Positions 15,271-23,874 of a stretch of 60,764 bases of DNA are shown here, piece by piece. Position numbers and translations under genes: made by a program. The DNA is from an uncultured Clostridia bacterium. GTDB taxonomy: Bacteria; Bacillota; Clostridia; Christensenellales; Borkfalkiaceae. How positions within the stretch are numbered: the first letter of the stretch is position 1; every line of letters begins with the position of its first letter. Below the pieces are notes generated by a model that searched no databases, had not been told where the DNA came from, and saw only the letters and a program-made list of their open reading frames with translations. The stretch spans positions 1-60,764 of the forward strand of contig CALVMB010000061.1 of assembly GCA_944341895.1 (NCBI GenBank). The letters run 5' to 3'.

Positions 15271-15298
15271 ATTATAGCTGATTTTTATGAAAAGTCCA
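15271..15298 (-). promoter_or_regulatory. promoter of the SGNH hydrolase gene
   Basis: TGGACT-16 bp-TATAAT on the minus strand, with the -10 about 33 bp before ATG 15238. The -35 is weak. Confidence 0.55.
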
Positions 15299-15391
15299 TT
15301 GCTTTTTCTAACAAACCGATTAACTTGTTTCATTGTTTTTTGCAAAGCGGAAAAAACTTTTTCGAAAAAAGGCGCCAACCTTTCGCTGATG

Positions 15392-15784
15392 TTACGTTAC
15401 GGGCATGAGGGAACAAGTCAATATTACTTCCCCCATAGCGATGAGATAGAGGCAGATAAAAATTGCATAAAAATAGTAGTAGATTTTTTATCCGAATATA
15501 ACATCCCTTTTATTTGCGGGAAAGTTTGGACAAGCGATGCCATTTATAGAGAAACGCCGAACTTAATTGCAAAAAGAAAAGAGCAAGGTTGTTTGGGTGT
15601 AGAAATGGAATGTGCTGCCTCTATTGCGGTCGCTCGATTTAGAAATATACCGTTTGCGCAGTTCCTATTCGGAGCCGATAATTTAGATTGCGAAGAATAC
15701 GATATGCGCGACTTAATTCTTTATGGGCGAAATGCGGGCAATAAATATTTATCTTTGGCTTTCGAGTGCGGTATTCGTTTATGA
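15392..15784 (+). pseudogene. C-terminal fragment of a nucleoside phosphorylase
   Basis: From about residue 36 of the open frame the sequence matches the C-terminal half of PNP/uridine-phosphorylase-type enzymes: RYGHEGTSQYYFP, then VWTSDAIYRETPNLI, the nucleoside-binding GVEMECAASIAVARF, and FGADNLDCEEYDMRDL. The N-terminal half, with the phosphate-binding Gly-rich loop, is missing and replaced by unrelated AT-rich DNA (15287-15391). No good SD precedes the ATG at 15287. A gene cut by a junction at about 15392. Confidence 0.8.
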
Positions 15785-15942
15785 CCTACTACACCGTTTG
15801 CCCAGATTGTGGGTATAAACTTTTGAAAGCAGGTAACGGCTCAACGATAGAAATACATTGTCCGAAATGCGGCGCAAAAATGACTATCGAAATTAAAAAC
15901 GGCAAAATTACCATTCAAAAGACAGTAGCCGAAAAAGCATAA
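15781..15942 (+). CDS. 53-aa zinc-ribbon protein (KTR/Com-like), mobile-element cargo
   Basis: A complete small ORF starting at ATG 15781, whose first bases overlap the stop of the phosphorylase fragment (ATGA). It has two CxxC knuckles (VCPDCGY and HCPKCGA) and then strands EIKNGKITIQKT, like the small zinc-ribbon proteins found in conjugative elements and phages (Com or cysteine-rich KTR proteins). Neighbouring fragments are of the same element type. Confidence 0.65.
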   Translation: MTYYTVCPDCGYKLLKAGNGSTIEIHCPKCGAKMTIEIKNGKITIQKTVAEKA

Positions 15943-15962
15943 GGCTATCAAACAACTGTTAA

Positions 15963-16115
15963 GATAAAGAAAAGGACTTGGCAGAAAAAGTATTTTTCAA
16001 GGGCATGACATTAACGGCAATCGCAAAGGAAAAAGGCGTTTCGCAACCCGCTATCACGCAACAGCTTGCAACGGTTTTGAAAAAATTAAAAAAACTTTTG
16101 GAAAAAACCTTATAA
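15963..16115 (+). pseudogene. sigma-70 region 4 fragment from a mobile element
   Basis: 50 codons with no start, immediately preceded by an in-frame TAA. The sequence AEKVFFKGMTLTAIAKEKGV, then SQPAITQQL, is the helix-turn-helix of region 4 as found in small sigma-like proteins of conjugative transposons. The N-terminal part is gone. Confidence 0.65.
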
Positions 16116-16130
16116 TTGCCCCGTTTCCGT

Positions 16131-16229
16131 ATGTCGGTTACGACGGGCGAAGAAAGTCTGGAAACATACTTCTATATCAATGCGGAAGTAGTCGGCATAT
16201 CGTTAGACCAGTCGGCAATCATTTTTTAG
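16131..16229 (+). pseudogene. short ORF remnant, 32 codons
   Basis: MSVTTGEESLETYFYINAEV and a few more residues to TAG, lying between the sigma fragment and a signal-peptide start. It has no SD and is too short to classify. Probably the tail of a truncated element gene, read from an internal ATG. Confidence 0.3.
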
Positions 16230-16591
16230 GGGCGCGGTATGGAAAAAATCAAACACGGGCTGTGCCTGTTCTTTGCTCTGTTCGTGCTGATGACAACGGC
16301 GGTATTTGCACCCTCTCCCGACAGATACATCCGAAACATCTCCCGTACAATATCCGCTTCTTCGGGTACGATCTCCAATTCATTATTGCCTTTCTCACTG
16401 ACTACATCGAAGCCATAGCGGTTTAATACCTCTATATCCTCGTACAATGTCTGGCGGCTGACCGTTATGCCGTATTTCTGCAATTCAGCGGAAAGTTCTT
16501 TCGTCGTCATAGGATGACGTTCGTCCGTCTGTGTCCGCAATATTTCATACAGCAACAGTAATTTAATTTTCCGTTCCGAACTTTCCGACAT
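16226..16591 (-). pseudogene. WYL-type regulator N-terminus joined to a serine-recombinase fragment
   Basis: 121 codons on the minus strand. Residues 1-72 (KIKLLLLYEILRTQTDERHP, TTKELSAELQKYGITVSRQT, LYEDIEVLNRYGFDVV) form the helix-turn-helix head of a WYL-domain regulator. Residues about 73-96 (EIVPEEADIVREMFRMYL, SGEGA) match a segment common in large serine recombinases. The rest is antisense of the signal-peptide gene. Two unrelated families in one frame, without either domain complete, mark this as a recombination product. Confidence 0.65.
16239..16312 (+). pseudogene. 5' end of a secreted-protein gene, cut off
   Basis: AGGGGCG precedes an ATG that encodes a convincing signal peptide (MEKIKHGLCLFFALFVLM, then TTAVFA). 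At about 16312 the sense sequence ends and the DNA continues as the antisense of a recombinase fragment on the other strand. Only the export signal survives. Confidence 0.55.
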
Positions 16592-16636
16592 TTTTTCCTT
16601 TGTCCTTACCGATTTACCTATCTTATTCCTGACAAA

Positions 16637-17359
16637 TTACAGTTTCTGCGCAGCCGCTTCGTCTGCGATAAGGGTACAGTCGGGGTGGAGTTGCAATATC
16701 GATGCGGGAACTTGTTCCGTCACTTCCCCCTTCACCATCTTGTACACCGCGTCCGCCTTGTTCGCCCCGCTCGCCAAGATCAGGATTTTCTTCGCCTGCA
16801 TGATCTGTTTTATGCCCATCGTGTACGCCTTCCGCGGCACTTCGGAGATGTCCTCAAACAATCGCGCATTGTCCTTCACCGTACTCTCCGCAAGCTCCAC
16901 CACATGCGTTCCGCTACTGAACGGCGTGCCCGGTTCGTTGAATGCGATATGCCCGTTGCTCCCCAAGCCCAACAGTTGTATATCCCGCGGCAGCTCTTCC
17001 AGCAGCGCGTCGTAGCGCAAACACTCCGCCTCCTCGTCCTTCGCCGTGCCGTTTTCGATGTTCGTCTGTTCTGGTGTTATGCCTAAGCCATCAAACAGGT
17101 TCTTTTTCATGAAATACGCATAGCTCTGCTCGTGCGTTTTGGGCAAACCTTTGTATTCGTCCAGATTCACCGTGCGGATCTGCGAATAGTCCGTTCCCTT
17201 CTCTCTGCGGTCGGAAATCATTTTGGCGTACAGTCCGAGCGGCGTCGTGCCCGTCGCAAGGCCTAAAACCGCTTTCGGGTTCTGTTTGACTACTCCCAGA
17301 ATGACCCCCGCCGCTCTCTCCGACATCTCTTCGTAATTCTTCGTGATTATGATTTTCAT
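16637..17359 (-). CDS. nagB: glucosamine-6-phosphate deaminase
   Basis: 240 residues, the usual length. It shows GLATGTTPLGLY (phosphate loop), VNLDEYKGL, and the catalytic LGLGSNGHIAFNEPG segment with Asp/His residues. Converts glucosamine-6-P to fructose-6-P and ammonia, the entry of amino sugars into glycolysis. Last gene of the amino-sugar operon, 9 bp after the deacetylase gene. AAGGGAAAAC precedes ATG 17359. Confidence 0.95.
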   Translation of the reverse strand: MKIIITKNYEEMSERAAGVILGVVKQNPKAVLGLATGTTPLGLYAKMISDRREKGTDYSQIRTVNLDEYKGLPKTHEQSYAYFMKKNLFDGLGITPEQTNIENGTAKDEEAECLRYDALLEELPRDIQLLGLGSNGHIAFNEPGTPFSSGTHVVELAESTVKDNARLFEDISEVPRKAYTMGIKQIMQAKKILILASGANKADAVYKMVKGEVTEQVPASILQLHPDCTLIADEAAAQKL

Positions 17360-17368
17360 TGTTTTCCC

Positions 17369-18193
17369 TTACAAAAACTTTTCTATCATATCTGTTACCG
17401 ACTTTTTGAATCGCTCGATATAGCCCGTGATATACTCGGCTATATCCGTCTTTTCATCCATGAGCGGGGTCAAGTCCATGGCGTAATTCAGCGCCGTATA
17501 CGTATCGCACGCATGGCTCGCGCTGAACGTAGCGTTCGCAAGCCGCCTCCCCTCCGCTGCCAAATCGTACCGCTTTCCGCCGACGATCTGACTGTCGAAC
17601 ACAGCCGATAAGCACCGCATCAGGTTCGGGTGCGGCCCGCAGTCCATATACATCTTTTCCTCGTCGTTTACCCAATCGAGGTCGCGCCACACCTCGCACC
17701 CGTACACCTTTTCTGGCCGTTCCTCGGGGGAAAGCGTACGCAACGCCGCAATTACTTTCAATGCCGTTGCCACGTGCGTATCGTGCTTGTCCGCAAGGTT
17801 ATGCGTGTACAGGTACTTCGGCTTTGCCGAGCGTATGATTTCCGCGATTTCCCTAACGACTGCGGTATTTTTCGGGTCTTTTACTTCCTTCGAAGGATGC
17901 CCCAACAGCATCTGAAAGGAGTACTCCCCCACCGCTGCTGCCTTTTTTTGTTCGGTTATGCGGACTGTCTTCATTTCTTCGTTTGTATAATCGGCGTACA
18001 AACCGCTCCGCGGACTGCCCGCGCCGTCCGTCACTACCACGCCCGAAAACCACTTGTCTGCTTTCCCGAAACACTCCGCGATAGGCGCGTACGCCATGAA
18101 CTCGATGTCGTCCTGATGCGCCGAGATCGCCAAGTGCGTCGTTCGACTAATTGCCTTTTCTTGTTGTTCCCCGTCCGGAATATAGATGATCAT
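17369..18193 (-). CDS. PIG-L/LmbE family N-acetyl-sugar deacetylase
   Basis: 274 residues. The metal site SAHQDDIEF near residue 24 and the later THNLADKHDTHVATA (His for zinc) define the PIG-L deacetylase family. No nagA is present, while nagB follows at 9 bp and a ROK kinase precedes with a 4-bp overlap (ATGA). It could therefore supply the deacetylation of GlcNAc or GlcNAc-6-P that NagB needs. That substrate is an inference from context. Confidence 0.8.
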   Translation of the reverse strand: MIIYIPDGEQQEKAISRTTHLAISAHQDDIEFMAYAPIAECFGKADKWFSGVVVTDGAGSPRSGLYADYTNEEMKTVRITEQKKAAAVGEYSFQMLLGHPSKEVKDPKNTAVVREIAEIIRSAKPKYLYTHNLADKHDTHVATALKVIAALRTLSPEERPEKVYGCEVWRDLDWVNDEEKMYMDCGPHPNLMRCLSAVFDSQIVGGKRYDLAAEGRRLANATFSASHACDTYTALNYAMDLTPLMDEKTDIAEYITGYIERFKKSVTDMIEKFL

Positions 18194-19135
18194 ATCTTCT
18201 CCTTTGCCAGCATTGCCGCGCCCACCAGCCCCGCGTCGTTGCCGAGCGTCGCCGCCAATATCTTTACGGGCGCATACGCCCCGTGACCGAGCATGAGTTT
18301 ATCTACACGCTTTTGCAACGGCTTTACTAGGCTCTCTCCCTGCGCGCTGATCCCCCGCCGATGAGGATTGCCTCGGGGCGGAAGGTGTTTGCGATATTTG
18401 CAAGCCCCTCCGAAAGGTAGCGCAGATAATTACTCACCACACGCTTTGCCGTTCTATCGCCCGATTGTGCGCCGTCGAATGCCGTCTTCCCGTTTACTTT
18501 GTTTATGTCCCCGCCGCACAGCTGCCACAGCATGCTTTGCCTGTCCTTTTCCATTGCCCTCATAGTCTGCTTTATGAGCGCCGTTGCCGAGGCATACGCC
18601 TCGAAACAGCCGCGCCTGCCGCAGGCGCACTTCTCCCCGTCCATACGGATGACTTCATGCCCCAGCTCCGCGCCTGCACCTTCGTTGCCCTCAAACAGTT
18701 TCCCGTTCAAAACAATGCCGCTGCCCACGCCCGTGCCGAGGGTGATAAGCACGACTGATTTATAATCGCTGCCCGCGCCGCAGGCGTACTCCCCGTACGC
18801 CGCCGCATTCGCGTCGTTCGTAAGCGTGACAGGGATGCCGAGTCTTTCGGACAAGTCCTGCGCCAATGGCTTATTCACCCAACCGAGGTTCCCGCTCAAA
18901 CGGACGATTCCCTTCTCTCCGTCCACGACCCCGGGCGCGCCGATACCTAAACCACATACCGACGCGCCAGACTTTGCAAACCCACGCGCCGCGGACGCAA
19001 TAACTTCCGCCGTTTCCGCATATCTGCACCCCGCGGTGTGGGAACTTTGCCCTTTTCGATAATTTCCCCAACCTCGCCGACAAGTCCGTATTTGACGAAT
19101 GTTCCGCCGAGGTCGATCCCTATGTATGTTTTCAT
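18190..19135 (-). pseudogene. ROK-family sugar kinase with two single-base frameshifts
   Basis: Read across three frames it is a normal ROK kinase of about 315 residues: MKTYIGIDLGGTFVKYGLVG at the start, NDANAAAYGEY, GTGVGSGI, the LGHE catalytic and zinc His, and the CACGRRGCFEAYAS zinc motif. Its end is IGGG then ISAQGESLVKPLQKRV and GLVGAAMLAKEKI. The frame is lost at about 19030 (four G where five are needed) and again near 18347 (five G where six are needed). Adding one G at each gives 316 intact codons ending in ATGA with the deacetylase. Either a dead gene or homopolymer read errors. Likely substrate GlcNAc, ManNAc or glucose. Confidence 0.8.
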
Positions 19136-19140
19136 ATTGT

Positions 19141-20157
19141 TTACGCGTTATAGCCGTTGGGGTTTTTGCTCTGCCAGTTCCATTGGGCGCGGCACATCTC
19201 CTCGATGCCGTACTCCGCTTTCCACCCCAAATCCTTCGCCGCCTTCGACGGGTCTGCATAGCACTCCGCGATGTCGCCCGGCCTGCGCGGACAAATTTCA
19301 TACGGCAGCTGTTTGCCGCACGCCTTTTCAAACGCATGCACCATATCCAAAACGCTGTACCCTACCCCCGTGCCGAGGTTGTAGATATGCACCCCCGCCG
19401 AGGTGAGCTTTTCGATCGCCGCCACATGCCCCCGCGCTAAATCGACGACGTGGATATAGTCGCGCACGCCCGTTCCGTCCTTCGTCGGGTAGTCGTTACC
19501 GAAAATGTTGATCTTTTTCAGCTTCCCGCTCGCAACCTGCGCCACATACGGCATCAGATTGTTCGGAATCCCCTTCGGGTCTTCCCCGATCAGCCCGCTC
19601 GCGTGCGCGCCCACGGGATTGAAGTAGCGAAGCAATATCACGTTCCACTCGTTGTCCGCCTTCCATAGATCGGTGAGTATCCCTTCCAGATAATATTTCG
19701 TCGAGCCGTACGGGTTCGTCGTGCCGCCCGTTTTGCTCGTTTCCGTCAGCGGCAGTTTTTCGGGCGTGCCGTACACTGTAGCCGACGACGAGAACACGAT
19801 TTTTTTTACATTGTGCGCGCGCATCGTTTCCAAAAGCACCAGCGTGCCGTAGACGTTGTTGTCGTAGTATTCCAAGGGCATGCGGCAGCTTTCGCCCACC
19901 GCCTTCAGACCCGCGAAGTGAATGACCGAGTCGAATTTGTTTTCGGAAAAAATCTTTTCCATCGCCGCGCGGTCGCGGATGTCCGCGTTGTAAAATTTGA
20001 AATTCTTGCCCGTGATCTTTTTCACGCGGCGCAGCGCCTCCTCGCACGAATTGCAGAGGTTATCGACAACCGCGACCTCGTAATCCCTGTCCAACAGTTC
20101 CACCAGCGTATGGCTCCCGATAAAGCCCGCTCCGCCCGTCAATAAAACCTTTTCCAT
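19141..20157 (-). CDS. galE: UDP-glucose 4-epimerase
   Basis: 338 residues from ATG 20157 (TTGGAGG upstream). It has the NAD-binding [15 protein letters not shown], the SSSATVYG serine and the YGSTKYYLE catalytic Tyr-Lys pair, RYFNPVGAH, and [13 protein letters not shown]. It interconverts UDP-Gal/UDP-Glc, and possibly UDP-GalNAc/UDP-GlcNAc. Next to galT and an N-acetylhexosamine kinase, it fits the Leloir-type route described for lacto-N-biose and galacto-N-biose use. Confidence 0.95.
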   Translation of the reverse strand: MEKVLLTGGAGFIGSHTLVELLDRDYEVAVVDNLCNSCEEALRRVKKITGKNFKFYNADIRDRAAMEKIFSENKFDSVIHFAGLKAVGESCRMPLEYYDNNVYGTLVLLETMRAHNVKKIVFSSSATVYGTPEKLPLTETSKTGGTTNPYGSTKYYLEGILTDLWKADNEWNVILLRYFNPVGAHASGLIGEDPKGIPNNLMPYVAQVASGKLKKINIFGNDYPTKDGTGVRDYIHVVDLARGHVAAIEKLTSAGVHIYNLGTGVGYSVLDMVHAFEKACGKQLPYEICPRRPGDIAECYADPSKAAKDLGWKAEYGIEEMCRAQWNWQSKNPNGYNA

Positions 20158-20158
20158 T

Positions 20159-20884
20159 TTATTTTTCCTCCAAGCCGAGCGATGCCATGAACTTTGCAAA
20201 GCCAATCCGCCCGTTCTCGTCCTTTTTGAATACCGCCGTGTTGTCCAATATCCCCGCGCAGACTTTGTTTACATACCCGCGCACCCGCGCTTCCGCTTCC
20301 TTTTTGTCCTTCGCTTTCCCCTCGCCGACGAGCTTTTGCATCATGCCGGCATGGATGTGCAGGTCGTTCGCGGGATCTTCAAGCGCCGCGGAGTCGTACT
20401 CTGTCTTTCCGCAGAGGATGTCCTCGATTTCTCCGAGTTGGCGCTTCAGGCGGGGCGGCAGGATGAACAGCCCCATCGCCTCGATCAGCCCGATCCCCTC
20501 GCTCTTGATGTTCAGGTACTCGGGGTGGACGTGGAAGATGCCCTCGGGGTACTGCTCATTCGTGCGGTTGTTCCGCAGGATCATCGTGAAGATATATGTA
20601 TCCCCCTCCTTGCGGCAGATGGGCGAAAGGGAATTGTGCGGCGTATCGCCGGTATAACTCAAAATATCACATTCGGGGCAGTCAAAATCTTTCCAAGCGG
20701 CGATGACCTTGGCGGCAAACGCCGCCACCGCCTTCCTGTCCTTTCCCTCGCATTGAATCGCACTATTGTACCAGTCGAGCACGCCGATTTTCAAGCCGGG
20801 AAACTCTTTGCTCACATACTCCTTTCCGATCTTCGCGCGGTGCATCGGCATTAAATGCCTTCCACCCTGATAATGCTCGTGATG
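20159..20884 (-). pseudogene. galT: C-terminal part of class II galactose-1-P uridylyltransferase
   Basis: Homology starts at HHEHYQGGRHLMPMHRA (20884) and continues FPGLKIGVLDWYNSAIQ, HNSLSPICRK, LRNNRTNEQYPEGIFH and IGLIEAMGLFILPPRLK, all typical of the Bacillota GalT class. It lies in a different frame from the N-terminal part encoded just upstream, and the segment between PSEVNR and HHEHYQGGRH (roughly 170-220 residues in relatives) is absent. An internal deletion with a frame change, so no working GalT can come from this locus as sequenced. Confidence 0.8.
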
Positions 20885-21723
20885 CGGTTCACTTCCGACG
20901 GCAGGGGCGTGAGCATGCCGAACACATCCGCAACGTACCGCTCCGCGAAATCCTCCGTGCAAAGCCCCGCTTCAAGTGCGAACGCCTTCAGCTCCTCCGC
21001 AAGCGCATCCGGCACGTCCGCCGAAACCTCCGCGGAAACGTCCGCTTCCCCCTCGTACGGCTCGGAAAAACCGAACTGCGACAACAGCACGTTGCGCATG
21101 TACACTTCATCCTCTTCCCGCAGGCAAAGGTGCGCTTTCGCGTATGCCAACAACTTTTCGACGAGCAATTTTCCGTCCATCTGCATCTGCTTACTTCCTT
21201 CACTTACAAAATATTTCGGCCTATGAAAACTGTCGCAAAATGTAGGATTCAGCGCATATAATTCCTGTTCGCCGCTCTCCTTTTTGTCCAACCAAAAAGC
21301 ATTTAACTTCATTTTAAGGCGGTCAAACCTTTTCATGGCTTTAAACGGCAAGCGAATCGTCACCGAATACCCGTACTCCGTGCGTACTGCATCTGCATCA
21401 TATTCCGGTTCCGTTTTCTTCAATCGCGGCGTTTGACCGTCCGCATTAGCTATTTCGCCGTAAAACCGTACACCGAACGGCGAAACCTCGATCTCCTTAT
21501 ACCGCTTTGTATCCCCATCCGGCGAGATGAATACTTCTACCGCATCGCCGTGCCATATGTCCTCGTTATCATTTCTATATGGACTGATAATATCCTCATC
21601 CTTTACATCGAAGTAAAAGCGAATACAATCTTTCCCGAATACATATCGGAAACGGCAACCATAATGCTCCTGTCCCGTTTTATTTTCGCGCAGATTATAT
21701 GTTTTGTTTTCGCATAGTTCCAT
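20851..21723 (-). CDS. CBM9-like domain fused to the N-terminal domain of GalT (truncated)
   Basis: 290 codons. Residues 1-178 form a CBM9-type carbohydrate-binding domain (FYFDVKDEDIISPYR, GDAVEVFISPDG, KLNAFWLDKK, FCDSFHRPKYF) with no signal peptide. From residue about 181 (MQMDGKLLVEKLLAYAKAHL, EEDEVYMRNVLLSQ, LTPLPSEVNR) it is the N-terminal domain of class II GalT, which breaks off at the deletion. A GGAAG motif before ATGCAGATG at about 21185 suggests galT once had its own start and that the CBM9 frame runs into it without a stop. The AT-rich to GC-rich switch falls at the same place. Confidence 0.7.
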   Translation of the reverse strand: MELCENKTYNLRENKTGQEHYGCRFRYVFGKDCIRFYFDVKDEDIISPYRNDNEDIWHGDAVEVFISPDGDTKRYKEIEVSPFGVRFYGEIANADGQTPRLKKTEPEYDADAVRTEYGYSVTIRLPFKAMKRFDRLKMKLNAFWLDKKESGEQELYALNPTFCDSFHRPKYFVSEGSKQMQMDGKLLVEKLLAYAKAHLCLREEDEVYMRNVLLSQFGFSEPYEGEADVSAEVSADVPDALAEELKAFALEAGLCTEDFAERYVADVFGMLTPLPSEVNRITSIIRVEGI

Positions 21724-21729
21724 AACAGC

Positions 21730-22824
21730 TCACATCTTCACCGCCGCAAGCATTTTATCGAACACCGCCAGCATGTCGTCCACCAACTTAAATTGCGTCC
21801 GCGCGCGGTCGAGATTATGTCTTTCCCGATGCGTTCTGAAATACACATCCCCTTCCAAATAATCCGTTAAAAAGCGCATTCCGCATTCGTACGTCATAAC
21901 CACCGCGCCCCACGGCAACAACTCCTTTTCTCGCTGCGTAATGCTCTTTCCCACTGCCGATAAATATCCGTCGAGATAAGTCTTGTAGAGATCGAAATCA
22001 AAATGTACTTTACTTATATCCGGTTCGTCTTCCGCAGCAGAGTTGCAGCCGAAGCGGATACTGTCGCCGAAATCGTAGCAAAGGCTCCCCGGCATAACTG
22101 TATCGAGGTCAATAACCGCGATTCCCTTCCCCGTAGCGTCGTCCAGCATCACGTTGTTCAGCTTCGTATCATTGTGCGTAACGCGCAGCGGAATTTCACC
22201 CGTAGCGATTTTATCCACGATTTTCTCGCAAAGATCGCTGTGCGCGTTTACCCAATCGATTTCTTCGCGTACTTCGTTTGCTCTGCCGCAAATGTCTTTC
22301 TGTACGGCGGACATAAAATTTGCATACCGCACCCTTGTATTGTGGAAATCCGGCAGAATCTCATATAATTGCGACGCATCAAAACCCGCAAGTAGGTTGG
22401 CAAAGTTCCCGAACGCCACCGCACTCTCGTAAAAATCCCGCGGATTGCGTACGGTTTGATATGTCGTGGCATTTTCTATAAAGACATATACGCGGAAATA
22501 ATCTTTTCCGTCAAAATAATAAGTCTTTCCCTCCTTCGTGCGCACGATGTTCAGGCACTCCCGCAGCGGGTCTCCTCCATGCGCCAATACGCTCTCGCGG
22601 CAAAATTCCGTGACGAGTTCAATGTTGCGCATCAGCTTTTCCACGTCCGTGAACAGACGGTTATTGATCCGCTGCAATATGTAATGCACCTCTTTTCCGC
22701 CGTCATTCATTGTTAAACGGAAGGTATCGTTGATATGCCCTTCTCCGTACCGCTCGCAACTTACGTATTTACCGGCAATTTTAAAGTTACTGCTAATACT
22801 ATGGAAACTGAATTCTTCTTGCAT
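21730..22824 (-). CDS. N-acetylhexosamine 1-kinase-like phosphotransferase (NahK type)
   Basis: 364 residues of the aminoglycoside-phosphotransferase kinase fold. It begins with GEGHINDTFRL (nucleotide loop) and HYILQRINNRLF, and has the catalytic loop VTHNDTKLNNVML and the metal-binding IDLDTVMPG. The HNDTKLNN form is characteristic of bifidobacterial NahK, which makes GlcNAc-1-P or GalNAc-1-P. Beside galT and galE it fits the galacto-/lacto-N-biose pathway, although no GH112 phosphorylase is seen. GGGAGAATAGCG precedes ATG 22824. Confidence 0.75.
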   Translation of the reverse strand: MQEEFSFHSISSNFKIAGKYVSCERYGEGHINDTFRLTMNDGGKEVHYILQRINNRLFTDVEKLMRNIELVTEFCRESVLAHGGDPLRECLNIVRTKEGKTYYFDGKDYFRVYVFIENATTYQTVRNPRDFYESAVAFGNFANLLAGFDASQLYEILPDFHNTRVRYANFMSAVQKDICGRANEVREEIDWVNAHSDLCEKIVDKIATGEIPLRVTHNDTKLNNVMLDDATGKGIAVIDLDTVMPGSLCYDFGDSIRFGCNSAAEDEPDISKVHFDFDLYKTYLDGYLSAVGKSITQREKELLPWGAVVMTYECGMRFLTDYLEGDVYFRTHRERHNLDRARTQFKLVDDMLAVFDKMLAAVKM

Positions 22825-22922
22825 TCGCTATTCTCCCAATAATACATTCAAAAAATCATTACATAGAAAAGGAGCCCAACGCTTTTAATACCTTTCCAAT
22901 TTTTCATTGTCCAACGACTTAT

Positions 22923-23870
22923 CTATTCTATTTCATTTACAATCTTTCCGTAAGTTTCAATAGCGTTTGTACCATAGCGCTGCAACCACTCGCAATCCAT
23001 AAACGCGGCAAATGTAGAAATATTTTTAATACCGAGCGATGAATAATACGCAACATCTGCGTTTAACCGCTTTTCATCTATTTGTAACGGCCCTGCTTTT
23101 TCCCTCTGCCACTGACAAAAGAGAGAAACATCTAAAAAATATTCCAAAGCCTGCGCTGTTTCTGCCGGAAATATTTTAAGAAGTCGTTCCAATATTTCTC
23201 TGTTTTTTTCATTTTGCGCGTCTTTTCCGATTATTGAAACAAAATGATTCCTTTCTATAGGCGCAAACTCTAAAAACATATCTTTATCCGGCGTAATCAA
23301 TGGAATATCAAACGAATCTTGATAAGTCAAAAAACTCAACTTTGCCTGCGGATCGTATTGCTTGATCCCTTTCAAAATATGTTTCATTACGAGCATATTT
23401 TGATCCGCTCCATTATATTTTTTGCACTGTTCACAATGGCACAAACCATCTTTTGTATCGTCGCGCCAAATATAATAATTATGGGATTTTTGCGCAAGTA
23501 ATTCTGCATATCTAAAGGCTGATCTTTCGATATAGGAGAGTCCTTCCTCGTTGCTGACGCAGCAATTCCAGTCTTTTGTCCGTTCTCCTAAATCATTCAT
23601 TCTAAACCAATCGGGATGTGCAGCAAACAAAGAGCGCGGCAAAAGCCAGTCTAACGCATGCAGCTCATACTCAACCTCAATACCGTTTTCTTCAAAAAAA
23701 TCGATATCTTTCCTAACTTCTTCTTTTGATAGCCATTGCATAATTCCTTCCACTCCGCCGTTGCAATATAAAGCATGCAGCCCCAATTTATTGATCCCGC
23801 ATACTTTTAAAAGCGGCAGCCAATCCCTTGAAAAATCTGTATATAGAATTATTATCCCGCGTTTATTCAT
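22923..23870 (-). CDS. DUF4838-type putative glycan-active protein, copy 1
   Basis: 315 residues from ATG 23870, with GGAG 9 nt upstream overlapping the end of its paralogue. It has no signal peptide. A probable TIM-barrel-like protein: RGIIILYTDFSRDWLPLLK at the start, YELHALDWLLPRSLF, NYYIWRDDTKDGLCHCEQCK with the C-x-C-x2-C cluster of DUF4838 proteins, FLTYQDSF, MFLEFAPIERNH, and ALEYFLDVSLF. Family members are linked to glycoside hydrolases but no activity is established. The acidic pairs after the barrel strands could be catalytic. Confidence 0.6.
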   Translation of the reverse strand: MNKRGIIILYTDFSRDWLPLLKVCGINKLGLHALYCNGGVEGIMQWLSKEEVRKDIDFFEENGIEVEYELHALDWLLPRSLFAAHPDWFRMNDLGERTKDWNCCVSNEEGLSYIERSAFRYAELLAQKSHNYYIWRDDTKDGLCHCEQCKKYNGADQNMLVMKHILKGIKQYDPQAKLSFLTYQDSFDIPLITPDKDMFLEFAPIERNHFVSIIGKDAQNEKNREILERLLKIFPAETAQALEYFLDVSLFCQWQREKAGPLQIDEKRLNADVAYYSSLGIKNISTFAAFMDCEWLQRYGTNAIETYGKIVNEIE

Positions 23871-23874
23871 TCTG

